From the IMG/VR virus record IMGVR_UViG_3300041809_001881, positions 1-36,288 of that record: DNA of 36,288 nt; one strand, given 5' to 3'. Below are positions 28,342-36,288 of this stretch, one piece after another. The notes below the pieces were generated by a model. It ran no database searches and was not told where the DNA came from. It saw only the letters and a list, made by a program, of their open reading frames with translations. The DNA comes from a virus. The translations under genes were made by a program, and so were the position numbers. Position 1 is the first letter of the stretch; every line of letters begins with the position of its first letter.

Positions 28342-31338
28342 ATGACCACGCCAGGCCAGCCATTCCCCGTCGCGAACATCACGGCGGCGACCCCGACCAC
28401 GTTGGCGGGGCTGCTCAAGGGTACGGGTTCGCTCATCGCGGCAGCCACGGCGGGTGTGGACTACGTGACGCCTACGGAAGCGGCCGCGGCTTACGATGCC
28501 CTGGGGGCGGCGACAACGGCGCAGAGCAACGCGGAGGCGTTTGCCAGCAGCGCGGCAGGCACCGCACAGTCAAACGCCGAGTCCTACGCAGCTTCGCAGG
28601 CGTCAACTGCGCAGTCAAACGCGGAAAGCTACGCGGCTTCGCAGGCCTCGGCGGCCCAGGCAGCGGCAGAGTCCTTCGCCACCGGCGCGGCAAGCACGGT
28701 CCAAGGCAATCTCACGACGCACACCGGATTGACCACGACGGCCCATGGCGGCATCGTGGCGAGTACGGACAGCCGCCTGACCAACGCCCGCACGCCCACG
28801 GCGCACGCATCGAGCCACGCGGCGGCGGGCAGCGACCCGCTGAGTCTGTCGGCGGCGCAGGTCAGCGGGCTGGCGACCGTTGCGACCAGCGGCAGCTACG
28901 ACGACCTGAGCAACAAGCCGACGATTCCGGCGGCGCAGGTCCAGTCCGATTGGAACGAGGCCACCACTTCGGCGGCGGATTACATCAAGAACAAGCCTAT
29001 GCTTGGCACGGCAGCCGCGCACGCGGCCACGGATTTTCAGGCCGCCGCATCGGATTATCTGAAAAGCCCGGCCGTGGTCTACACCTCGACCATCGCGGGC
29101 ATCCACGGCGACGGCGTGACCGACGACGGGAACTTGATCAAGGCCGTGGCCATCGCGCTCTCGGCTGCCGGCGGGGGCACGATCATCGCGGATATGCCGC
29201 ACGCGATCCGCAGCGGCATGATGACTGCGCCCTCGAATGTGACATGGGAGTGCCTGCCCAGCGGCCAGTACATCTATTTCGGCGCGGCGGCGACCCCGGT
29301 GGCCGTGACGACGCTGACCGGGAGCATCGGCACGGGGGCGGCCCCGTTCAACATCACCGTGGCCTCGGTCGCGCTGCTGCCAAACTACGCGGTTTCGTTC
29401 ATTTTGACCATCGACTCGGAGACATTCACGATCCAGGGGCCGCCCAGCGGTACGACGCTCTCGGTAACGGCCCGCAGCGGTTCATCGGCCCACACCAGCA
29501 GCACCCAGGTATTTATGGGCGGCGTCGATGATACGTGCTGGATGAACCAGCACCCGCGACGGGCGATGCCTGTCACGGGTAACGTGTGGCCCATTCAGCG
29601 CGGGCAGGGAAGTTCGAGCGCGGCAACGCACTCTGCGGGGGAAACCGTCACGATCTATGGCCCGGCACTCTTCGGGGCCAACAATTCCTACAACGGCCCC
29701 AAGACAACGATTACGAACTCGGGCGGGATTTCCAGTTCGGCAACGTCGATGAACGTGGCGAGCGTATCGAATTTTCCGTCTGCCTCTCAACTTCCTTTCG
29801 ACGTTCAGATCGGCAGCGAAATCGTTTCCGTTACCGGGATGGGCGGGAGCGGCAACAAGACGTGGACCATCACGCGGGCGCAAAACAGCACGACGGCCGC
29901 TAGTCATAGCAACGGCGCGACGCTTTACTGGACTCTGGCATCAACCGGCACCACCGCCATTTGCCTCGGCAACGCCCCTTCCACTCCGCCAAAAACACCG
30001 TTTACGATCCTCGTCGATTCCGAACAGATGACCGTCAACTCGATCGTCAACGGACTGTTCGCCGTGGCCTCGGTAACGCGCGGGGCCAACAGCACGACGC
30101 CAGCGATGCACAGCAACGGGGCCAACGTCTTTTTCATCGGGGCACCCTATGGAGTCACGACGCTTGCCGCCGCGATTACCTCGACCGGCCAGGCAACCAT
30201 GCAGGTCAATTCGTGGCTGCCGTTCGTGAATGCAGCGGCCCCTTACAACAATCCGTTTACCGTCTACGTCGCCAGCGAACAGATGTATGCCCAACTCGGC
30301 AGCACCACGCTGGACAATAGTTCCAACACGGTGGCCCTGCCGATCCAGGTGTCCGTGGACAACGGCAGCACGATTGTACTCGGCGCGCTGCAAGCGGAAT
30401 TCTTGACCACGGTTCCCAGCGGTGGCCTGTTGCTGGACATTAGCCAGAGCGGCACGGGCCCGACGGAGACCGTGCTATGCACCGCCGTGGCAGGCGACAA
30501 CGCCACGCTCACCGTAACGCGGGCGCAACTCGGCACGACTCAGCAAACATGGTCTGCCGGCGCGGTGGTGACGGAGCACATCCTCGACGACAACATCGTA
30601 TTCCGGCGGTTCAACCTGAATTGCCAGGGGCAGACCTACGCAAACGTAAATAACTGCTCGACGGCAAACCGCTGGTCTGTGGCAATGCTCCTGACGGGCA
30701 TTAACCACCTCGCGTTCGACCAATGCACGATCATCGACTCGCCCACGTTCTGCATCAACATCGGCAACGTCGAAGTCTTCACCGCGTTGGACAATCTCTT
30801 GACGTATGAGAATTGGTCTCCCGGTCAAAACGACGACCGGATTCATATTTGGGGGCCGTGCGAGACCGTACTCGTGCGCGGCGGATTGTTGCAATCAAAC
30901 GACAATTCCTTCGCTTTGAATTTCAATGAACTCGGTGCCCAGAACGATCTTCAGCCGCAGTTTGGCAGTGGGGGCAATATCGGCACGGTCATCGTGGACG
31001 ATGTGCAGATAGCGGCTGGCGGAAAGCCGCCAATCGCTTTCTATGGTGACGTGAACACCTACGCTACGACCGTGCTGCTGTCGAATCTCGACCTGACGCA
31101 ATCCGGTCTCCCCAACCTGGAGGATTATTCGAGTTACACGCAGATCGGTTCGCTGGTGCTGAATAACGTAATCGCCAATCCATTTGCGACCTACTATTCC
31201 GCCGTTATCACGCTGGGGTTGCATTCCACGATCACCACACTCTGCATGATGGGCGTGAGCTTTGCGACGGCTTCCTCGCTGGTCAGCGGCGGCACCATCA
31301 CCAACAAGGAAGTAGCGGCCTGCTACCCGACTTCGTAA
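28342..31338 (+). CDS. Tail fibre / tailspike-like protein (998 aa)
   Basis: The start ATG 28342 follows a repeat element. Residues about 40-135 are Ala/Gln/Ser-rich coiled-coil repeats (AQSNAESYAASQAS occurs several times). Residues about 145-230 contain typical fibre modules (NARTPTAHASSHAAAGSDPL; YDDLSNKPTIPAAQVQSDWN; ADYIKNKPML). Residues about 245-300 (GDGVTDDGNLIKAV, AGGGTIIAD) are a pectate-lyase-like beta-helix start. A repeated module of type D-x-E-x-M-x-V...TRG-x-NST...HSNGA occurs about six times (about 330-770). The protein likely binds host surface glycans. It lies between the tube and chaperone genes, an unusual place for a fibre. Confidence 0.8.
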   Translation: MTTPGQPFPVANITAATPTTLAGLLKGTGSLIAAATAGVDYVTPTEAAAAYDALGAATTAQSNAEAFASSAAGTAQSNAESYAASQASTAQSNAESYAASQASAAQAAAESFATGAASTVQGNLTTHTGLTTTAHGGIVASTDSRLTNARTPTAHASSHAAAGSDPLSLSAAQVSGLATVATSGSYDDLSNKPTIPAAQVQSDWNEATTSAADYIKNKPMLGTAAAHAATDFQAAASDYLKSPAVVYTSTIAGIHGDGVTDDGNLIKAVAIALSAAGGGTIIADMPHAIRSGMMTAPSNVTWECLPSGQYIYFGAAATPVAVTTLTGSIGTGAAPFNITVASVALLPNYAVSFILTIDSETFTIQGPPSGTTLSVTARSGSSAHTSSTQVFMGGVDDTCWMNQHPRRAMPVTGNVWPIQRGQGSSSAATHSAGETVTIYGPALFGANNSYNGPKTTITNSGGISSSATSMNVASVSNFPSASQLPFDVQIGSEIVSVTGMGGSGNKTWTITRAQNSTTAASHSNGATLYWTLASTGTTAICLGNAPSTPPKTPFTILVDSEQMTVNSIVNGLFAVASVTRGANSTTPAMHSNGANVFFIGAPYGVTTLAAAITSTGQATMQVNSWLPFVNAAAPYNNPFTVYVASEQMYAQLGSTTLDNSSNTVALPIQVSVDNGSTIVLGALQAEFLTTVPSGGLLLDISQSGTGPTETVLCTAVAGDNATLTVTRAQLGTTQQTWSAGAVVTEHILDDNIVFRRFNLNCQGQTYANVNNCSTANRWSVAMLLTGINHLAFDQCTIIDSPTFCINIGNVEVFTALDNLLTYENWSPGQNDDRIHIWGPCETVLVRGGLLQSNDNSFALNFNELGAQNDLQPQFGSGGNIGTVIVDDVQIAAGGKPPIAFYGDVNTYATTVLLSNLDLTQSGLPNLEDYSSYTQIGSLVLNNVIANPFATYYSAVITLGLHSTITTLCMMGVSFATASSLVSGGTITNKEVAACYPTS

Positions 31339-31347
31339 AGGCAAACC

Positions 31348-31938
31348 ATGTCCCGTGAAATGCAATACGATTCGACCGCGCGGGCGGTAGTTCACACGCT
31401 CTACGGCGTGTGGTTCAACGCGCAGCTCCAGGTCTTCAACGGCACGGGCTTCGTGGAACTGAGCGACGGCACGGCCACGGCTGCAAATTGCTGCATCGCG
31501 CTGAGCCAACTGGAATCGAGCGTCTTCTACGTCGCCAACGCCCCGGCGGCAATCGACCTCACGCAGCCCTACACGATCAGCTACTGTGATTCGGCCGAGC
31601 CGACGTTGACCGGCGAGATCGGCCAGCAGGCATGGGACCCGCTGGCCGCGGCGATCGCCGCCAATCCGGCCGCGGTCATCGCGGCCCTGATCACCGCCGG
31701 AGTACTCCAATATGTCTCCGGTTCCACCGGCCCGCTGCAACTGACGGCCCAGAGCCAGGCACTGCGGCCGTCCACCGTGGTCAACGTCGCCAGCGCCACC
31801 AACGTCGACCGCCTCGATCCGGACCGCCGCGATCCAGCCCGGCCTTGCGCCCCCGCGATCCAGGTCCAGGGCCAAGAGACCCTGCCGGGGAACATCTCGA
31901 CCGAAACCACGATCGAGGAAGTCCCGCCGCGCCGCTAA
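31348..31938 (+). CDS. Hypothetical protein following the tail fibre (196 aa)
   Basis: Starts 9 nt after the fibre stop. The first half (FNGTGFVELSDGTATAANCC; FYVANAPAAIDLTQPYTISY) looks beta-rich, similar to small fibre-accessory proteins, followed by a helical Ala-rich stretch (PLAAAIAANPAAVIAALITA) and an Asp/Arg-rich end. It may be a fibre chaperone or minor structural protein. No family is recognised. The next gene (31974) is a tail chaperone. Confidence 0.5.
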   Translation: MSREMQYDSTARAVVHTLYGVWFNAQLQVFNGTGFVELSDGTATAANCCIALSQLESSVFYVANAPAAIDLTQPYTISYCDSAEPTLTGEIGQQAWDPLAAAIAANPAAVIAALITAGVLQYVSGSTGPLQLTAQSQALRPSTVVNVASATNVDRLDPDRRDPARPCAPAIQVQGQETLPGNISTETTIEEVPPRR

Positions 31939-31973
31939 CCCACACCACCATTTTTCTGCCGGAGATTCCTGAA

Positions 31974-32393
31974 ATGAGCATCCTCGAACAAATCCTCGGC
32001 CGGCCCAATAAAGGCCCGGTCCCCGTGCCCACGCCCGAGTGGCCGGAGCTCGACGGCCAGCTTTTCGTCCGCCGGCTCTCGCCCGCCGAACGGGTCGCCT
32101 TCGACGCCGCAACGGCCCGCGAGAAGGCCACCAGCGGCGCGGCCTTCATTACCTTCGTTGCGTTCTACTGCCTGGTGACGGCAGACGGCAAGCCGGCCTG
32201 TGATGAGGGCGGCCAGTGGCAGGCCCTGATGGACGATCCGGGGAGCGGCGGCACGATCGACCGCATCTTCGAGATCGCCGACGAGGTTAACACCTTGAGC
32301 AGCGCGGCGCGGGAGCGGCTCAAAAAAAAATCCGCAATTGCCCCCGCCTGCGGCAGCAACTCGCCCTCGGCCGAGAGGCCGGAGTCCCGCTAG
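31974..32393 (+). CDS. Tail assembly chaperone, short form (gpG-like)
   Basis: A 139-residue protein starting at ATG 31974 after ggagattcctgaa. The sequence LDGQLFVRRLSPAERVAFDA, then FIAFVAFYCLVTADG-type hydrophobic stretch and EVNTLSSAARERLKKK, fits tail assembly chaperones that bind the tape measure protein before tail assembly. It ends with codons over a run of nine A (32322-32330), where -1 frameshifting produces the long form. The position before the tape measure gene is canonical. Confidence 0.7.
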   Translation: MSILEQILGRPNKGPVPVPTPEWPELDGQLFVRRLSPAERVAFDAATAREKATSGAAFITFVAFYCLVTADGKPACDEGGQWQALMDDPGSGGTIDRIFEIADEVNTLSSAARERLKKKSAIAPACGSNSPSAERPESR

Positions 32394-32668
32394 GAGAACT
32401 GTGGGCGCGGTGGGGCGAGGAACTGCCGCTGTGGGAGGCCAGCCTGGAACTCGATCCGCCCATCGCCAAGCGGGTCGAGCACGTCGCCTGGCAGCTTGCC
32501 ATGGCGGGGCGGAACAAGCCCACGATTTATAAAACCGATTTCGACGGCACGGAGCGGCCGCCAAATGCCGAGGCCCCGGCCCAAACGGAAGAGGCCATGG
32601 CCGAGGAAGCTGAGAAGCTGCAGAGCATCTGGCCGCGGCCGACAACCACGCAAAGGAACAACACATGA
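31974..32668 (+). CDS. Tail assembly chaperone, -1 frameshift long form (gpGT-like)
   Basis: Not a single open frame. Ribosomes shifting -1 at the A9 run (32322-32330) leave the frame ending at 32393 and enter one that continues IRNCPRLRQQLALGREAG and ends at the TGA at 32666-32668. The extension has about 112 codons, with LWARWGEELPLWEASLEL and a helical acidic end (EEAMAEEAEKLQSIW). Lambda G/GT uses the same strategy. The hairpin ctcggccgag lies just downstream. The fused product is an inference. Confidence 0.7.
32322..32330 (+). promoter_or_regulatory. A9 programmed frameshift site
   Basis: Nine A residues after cggctc, with codons AAA AAA AAA in the zero frame. A -1 shift keeps all tRNA pairings. 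The downstream -1 frame stays open for about 112 codons. Confidence 0.75.
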
Positions 32669-32880
32669 CCTGGCTGATTTTGCTGACCCTGTGGCTTTCC
32701 GTGCCGGTCTCGGCCGCGGCCTACTTCGTCTACGTCGATTATTTCGGGCCGCCAACCGCGGACTACGAGCGGGTGCCTCCGCTCTTGGCCTTCGGGCTCG
32801 CCCTGGGCTGGCCCATCTACGCCTTGGCGACGGCAGCCTGGATGCTGTTCTCGCTTTTTTGTTCCTGGCTCTACGACTGA
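32665..32880 (+). CDS. Two-span small membrane protein, paralogue of 9894-10121
   Basis: A 71-residue protein with two hydrophobic helices (about 2-21 and 41-66) and the loop AYFVYVDYFGPPTADYE. It is a clear paralogue of the 75-residue protein at 9894; most loop and second-helix residues match (LALGWP-x-Y). Its start overlaps the stop of the frameshifted chaperone (ATGA). A membrane protein between the tail chaperone and tape measure genes is unusual. It may be a holin-like or membrane-interacting accessory. Confidence 0.7.
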   Translation: MTWLILLTLWLSVPVSAAAYFVYVDYFGPPTADYERVPPLLAFGLALGWPIYALATAAWMLFSLFCSWLYD

Positions 32881-32918
32881 ACCCTTGCGGCGTAACGCCT
32901 TAGCGTGAGACCTTTTCG

Positions 32919-34652
32919 ATGTCCGGTTCCATCGGCAAAGTGATTATCCCGGTCGTGTCGACCTTCGACGCCTCGGGCATTGCCCAGGCGAAGTCCGGCC
33001 TGAAGGAGCTTCAGCAGGCGGCCCCGGGCGGCGGCAAATCCGCCGCGGGCGCGGCTCCGCGATCGTCCTATGCCGACGAGGTCGACGCCGTCTTCGAGCG
33101 GACCCGCACGGCCAACGAGAAGTACGAGTACCAGGTCCGGAAGCTGGACGACCTGCACCGCCGCGGGGCCATCTCCAGCGAGACCTACCACCGCGCGCAA
33201 AGGCAGGCCGCCGAGATCCTCCCCAGGGCGGACGGGAAGCTGGGGCTGGGAGACGCGGCCCGCGGGGCAATCTCCCAATACGGCGGCCCGCTGAGCAGCC
33301 TGGCCGGGCTGGGCGCAGGCGCCGGCATCGCCGGCGGGGCCCTGGCCGGCATCGGCGTCATCGCAGCAACCATGCACGACTTCAGCGCCATCAGCAGCGA
33401 ACTGAAGCGTTCCAGCGCGGCCGTGGGAATGAGCACGCTGGCCTTTTCCAAGATGTCGGTTTCCGCGCAGTCGGCCGGCCTCTCCGTAGGGGAGCTCTCT
33501 CAGGCGGTGAGCGAGTTCCGCGACGCGGGCTACTCGGCCAGAATGGGTGACCGGCGGGGATCCGCCCTCTTCGCCTCGCTGGGCATCGACGCCACGGGCA
33601 GCACCGATCAGCAGATCAGCCAGGCCCAGGCCGGACTCGGCAAGCTGACGGGCTCCGCGCGAACCCGTGCGGCCGTGGCCCTGTACGGGGAGCGGGGCCT
33701 GGAGATCGCCGACGCCAACGATAAGTCCAAAAACGCCTCGGGCTACACAGCCCGCCAGACCCAGACCATGAACGATTTCGGCAACACGCTGTACGGCACG
33801 AAGAATAGCCTCCTCGGACGCGTGGTTAGCGGCATGAACTGGCTGGAGGACCGGATCAACGTGCACCACGGGAGCCTGTGGTACGGCGAGGGCGAAAACG
33901 AGAAGCGCGCCAAGGCCCTCGAAGACAAGCAACTGCAGGTCGAACAGCAGTCGATCGAGTCCCACCGCCAGCAGGAGGCCAAGGGCCTGTACGAGACGGG
34001 CAGGTCGGCCCAGCAGGTCTATGAGGAGGCGATCGCCAAGGCCACGGCGCTGGCCAATCAGCGGGCTTACATGCCCACCGGCAGCGCGGAACAAAACATG
34101 GGCATGGCGGCGGGGGCCATGAACAACGCCCGCGCGCAGCGCTACGCCGCCACGTCGAGCTACATGACGGCCCGCGAACGACAGGAAGAGGAGGAAGCGA
34201 TCCTCCGCGAGAATCCCCGCCTGAACCCCACGCAACGCGAGCGGGGCATCCTCTCCACCCAACAGACCCTGGCCGACCAGCTCGCCCCCGTGCGCTCCCT
34301 GGGCGAGAACCTCCGCGCCCAGATCGACCTGGCCACGCAGGCCTTCGGCGGCCGCGCGAAGACCGGCGAGGAGCGGCAGGAGATCGCCCGCGGCCTGGGC
34401 AACCAGATCGGCGACTACGCCGCCGCGGTGGCGCATGCCGGCGGCCTGGCGGGCGCGGCCGACATGAACAGCGTGGCCGGCTACGGCCAGGTCGTCGGCG
34501 CGGAGGAAGCCATGCGGCAGTCCAGCGACCAGTTGCAAATGATGAAGCAGATCATTTCTCACCTCGATCCGTCCATCCAGGAGCAGGTCCTCAGAAACGT
34601 GGGCTACCAGTTCGGCACGATCGATTTCATCAACGGCGCAGGGAGACGCTAA
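32919..34652 (+). CDS. Tape measure protein (577 aa)
   Basis: Starts after the repeat-like gcgtgagacct. It begins with a typical N-terminus (GKVIIPVVSTFDASGIAQAKSGL, in parts), contains a hydrophobic segment (about 125-150, SLAGLGAGAGIAGGALAGIG) and long charged helical regions rich in Gln/Glu/Ala (KALEDKQLQVEQQSIESHR). Tape measure length sets tail length; at 577 residues this is short, implying a tail under about 100 nm. The position after the chaperone genes is canonical. Confidence 0.75.
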   Translation: MSGSIGKVIIPVVSTFDASGIAQAKSGLKELQQAAPGGGKSAAGAAPRSSYADEVDAVFERTRTANEKYEYQVRKLDDLHRRGAISSETYHRAQRQAAEILPRADGKLGLGDAARGAISQYGGPLSSLAGLGAGAGIAGGALAGIGVIAATMHDFSAISSELKRSSAAVGMSTLAFSKMSVSAQSAGLSVGELSQAVSEFRDAGYSARMGDRRGSALFASLGIDATGSTDQQISQAQAGLGKLTGSARTRAAVALYGERGLEIADANDKSKNASGYTARQTQTMNDFGNTLYGTKNSLLGRVVSGMNWLEDRINVHHGSLWYGEGENEKRAKALEDKQLQVEQQSIESHRQQEAKGLYETGRSAQQVYEEAIAKATALANQRAYMPTGSAEQNMGMAAGAMNNARAQRYAATSSYMTARERQEEEEAILRENPRLNPTQRERGILSTQQTLADQLAPVRSLGENLRAQIDLATQAFGGRAKTGEERQEIARGLGNQIGDYAAAVAHAGGLAGAADMNSVAGYGQVVGAEEAMRQSSDQLQMMKQIISHLDPSIQEQVLRNVGYQFGTIDFINGAGRR

Positions 34653-34654
34653 CC

Positions 34655-35707
34655 ATGCCCGCCTTAGCTTACCAGCGCTACAGCAACCGCAGCGTCACCC
34701 ATCGCTCCGGTGGCCGCTACGACGCCACCGAACTGTGGCTCGTGCCCAACATCGCCAACGGCGCCGCCAGCATCCTGAACAATTTCGCCAACTCCTGGCA
34801 GGGGGCGGCCCTCAGCGACACGAACCTGCCCCAGATCGGCGACATCGACATCACCAAGGGCAACATGGTGTGCGTGAGCGTCACCCCGCGCTCGCTGGAC
34901 GACCAGGGCACCGCCTACGTCGACGTCAAGTGGCAGGAGGACCCCCTCACGCTGCCCACACAGGTGCACTACTTCGCCGACCGCAAGGTCAAGCCGGCCT
35001 GGCGGGGCGTGTACGACGACGTGACCAGCTCGCCGCCGGACTTCCCGCCCAGCGGCCAGTACAACGACAACATGGACATCCGCAATGCCGCGGGGGACCG
35101 CTTCAACCCGCCGGTGACCCGCACGGCCCCGCTGTTGCGCGTGGAGATCGCCCGCCATTGTTCTTTAGACTGGTTCGACAACGTCAACTGGGACAATTAC
35201 CTCAACCGCTGGAACAACGCCGGCTTCAACGTGTGGACCAACGATCCCGACAACGCGGACAACAGCAGCGTGCGGGCCTTCGCCGCCGGCACGCTGTACC
35301 TGGCCGACGTCCGCGCCCCTGAGACCCTGGACCCCTATTTGCACCGCATCCTCACGTGCACCTTCCTGCACGATCCTGACAGTTTCGGCGTGCGGGTGCC
35401 CAACCTGGGGCCGCGCTGCTTCCAGCGGCTGGCGCTGGACGGCAGCGGCCACCTCATCCTGGCCCCCCAGGCCGGCAACACCGACGGCAAGGCCACCGGC
35501 CCGGTGACCGACTGCCTCGGCCGGCCCTTCGGCGGTATCGCCGAACTGGACGACGACGGCAACCAACTCATACCGACCGGCACCCCGCCCGTCTTTCCGC
35601 CGGCCATCGTCTATGCCTGGTTCCCCGCGGACGACGACGGCAACACCTATTCCTGCGACTTCGCAGACCTCGACCTGTTCACCCCGGAACGGACCATGGC
35701 CCTTTGA
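34655..35707 (+). CDS. Putative distal tail protein (350 aa)
   Basis: Begins 2 nt after the tape measure gene. It is a polar, Trp- and Asp-rich protein (LDWFDNVNWDNYLNRWNNAG; FNVWTNDPDNADNSSV) with several beta-type segments and Pro-rich linkers (TPPVFPPAIVYAWFP). No domain is recognised. The position after the tape measure suggests a distal tail or hub component. Confidence 0.5.
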   Translation: MPALAYQRYSNRSVTHRSGGRYDATELWLVPNIANGAASILNNFANSWQGAALSDTNLPQIGDIDITKGNMVCVSVTPRSLDDQGTAYVDVKWQEDPLTLPTQVHYFADRKVKPAWRGVYDDVTSSPPDFPPSGQYNDNMDIRNAAGDRFNPPVTRTAPLLRVEIARHCSLDWFDNVNWDNYLNRWNNAGFNVWTNDPDNADNSSVRAFAAGTLYLADVRAPETLDPYLHRILTCTFLHDPDSFGVRVPNLGPRCFQRLALDGSGHLILAPQAGNTDGKATGPVTDCLGRPFGGIAELDDDGNQLIPTGTPPVFPPAIVYAWFPADDDGNTYSCDFADLDLFTPERTMAL

Positions 35708-35724
35708 AAGGACAGTGCCCACCG

Positions 35725-36225
35725 ATGCAAATCCCCAAATCCAAACTCCCCGTCCGCGACAACAACGCCCTGAACGTCGTGATCCACAGCGCGATCACCA
35801 CCAAGGAGACGCTCTCGCTCGGCCCTGGCGCCAGCCAGCGGGCCACCGACGTCGGCGCCAACACCGTGCTGCGGCTGCACCCGGCCAGCGCCCCGCCGGC
35901 CGCGGCCAAGGCCCATTTCGCCGCGACCCTCAACGACGGCTCGGCCATAATCGATTTGCTCACGCTGACCAACGACAACGGCCGCACGATCGCCGCCGCG
36001 GGCCTGCGGGTCCAGGCGCTGAAGGTGCAGAACCCCAATCCCGATCCGCTGCTGATCGGCCCGGCCGGCCCGGCCGGTTATCCCCTGGTGCACCAGGTGC
36101 CCCCGCAGGGCGAATGCCTGGTGACGTGCAACGACCTTCTGCCGGAGATCGAGGGCAACTGCCATTTGCTCGCGCTTTCCGGCACGGGCAGCGAGACGTC
36201 CAACTGGCTGATCATCCTGGGCTGA
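35725..36225 (+). CDS. Putative tail protein (166 aa)
   Basis: Starts at ATG 35725 (aaagga about 12 nt upstream); a TTG at 35704 in frame is possible. It has beta-rich segments (NALNVVIHSAITTKETLSLG), a hydrophobic core (AAKAHFAATLNDGSAIIDLL) and GPAGPAGYPL, a short collagen-like tract. It is probably a minor tail protein in the distal module. Function unknown. Confidence 0.5.
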   Translation: MQIPKSKLPVRDNNALNVVIHSAITTKETLSLGPGASQRATDVGANTVLRLHPASAPPAAAKAHFAATLNDGSAIIDLLTLTNDNGRTIAAAGLRVQALKVQNPNPDPLLIGPAGPAGYPLVHQVPPQGECLVTCNDLLPEIEGNCHLLALSGTGSETSNWLIILG

Positions 36226-36245
36226 GCTTTTAGAAAGGCGCCGCC

Positions 36246-36288
36246 GTGACCGATTACCTCCGAGGCGACCAGTTCGCGCCGCCGTCGC
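36246..36288 (+). CDS. Start of a further tail-module gene (partial)
   Basis: A GTG at 36246 with aaagg about 8 nt upstream opens a frame (VTDYLRGDQFAPPS) that runs off the window. It continues the tail operon. Too little is visible to name it. Confidence 0.5.
   Translation, partial: MTDYLRGDQFAPPS

Noticed and set aside
32871-34562. 563-codon minus-strand frame opposite the tape measure gene
   Set aside because: Composition bias of the reverse complement; no start signal. The + frame has the expected tape measure features and neighbours.

Overview
The window is almost certainly part of one tailed, temperate-type bacteriophage or prophage (Caudoviricetes). It carries an integrase, an early replication region, a lysis/membrane-protein region, a terminase pair, a portal, a capsid gene and a long run of tail genes. 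All are on the + strand except one lone gene at 7737-8732. The DNA is strongly GC-rich. Several gaps carry dispersed inverted repeats of a kind I associate with Planctomycetota chromosomes (a 17-bp perfect inverted repeat at 1793-1864, an aatgacgaat inverted repeat at 28270-28322, a 15-bp one at 24775-24858), so a planctomycete host is my best guess. That host call is an inference. The window ends inside the tail module, so the right end of the phage is missing.

Layout. 60-4274: tyrosine recombinase, small early proteins, a stand-alone 5'-3' (FEN-type) exonuclease, and a winged-helix replication-initiator-like protein whose gene contains five 21-bp direct repeats beside a perfect hairpin (a candidate origin inside the gene, as in lambda O). 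4271-7601: early accessory genes ending in a Dam-like adenine methylase. 7652-8989: a 50-bp tandem duplication, the lone minus-strand gene, and its leader with an attenuator-like terminator. 8990-14124: small membrane proteins, a membrane-anchored HNH protein, an exported protein, and a papain-like cysteine peptidase; this may include the lysis functions. 14300-17795: a second DNA methyltransferase, a putative small terminase and a GpA-type large terminase. 17782-18463: small proteins. 18464-18650: a regulatory gap with a 22-bp palindrome and a strong intrinsic terminator. 18640-24070: gpW-like protein, portal, and capsid polyprotein. 24168-27471: capsid-associated protein, two exported proteins, head-tail joining and tail completion proteins. 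27474-36288: tail tube candidate, tail fibre, tail assembly chaperone with a -1 frameshift site, a small membrane protein, a short tape measure protein, and distal tail proteins.

The most unusual part is the head cassette. The portal protein (19128-21482) carries a C-terminal C39-like cysteine peptidase domain with an apparently complete Cys-His-Asp triad. The next gene, overlapping it by 4 bp, is a single polyprotein made of prohead protease, scaffold and Mu gpT-like major capsid protein, with a plausible internal start at 22391. Two unrelated proteases are thus built into the two main head components. Two early proteins, the integrase and a 69-residue protein, end in sliding-clamp-binding tails (QLRLF and QLSLF), encoded by a short DNA module present three times within 1.1 kb. 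I recognise no helicase, primase, DNA polymerase or repressor, so replication probably depends on host machinery recruited by the initiator and possibly through the clamp.
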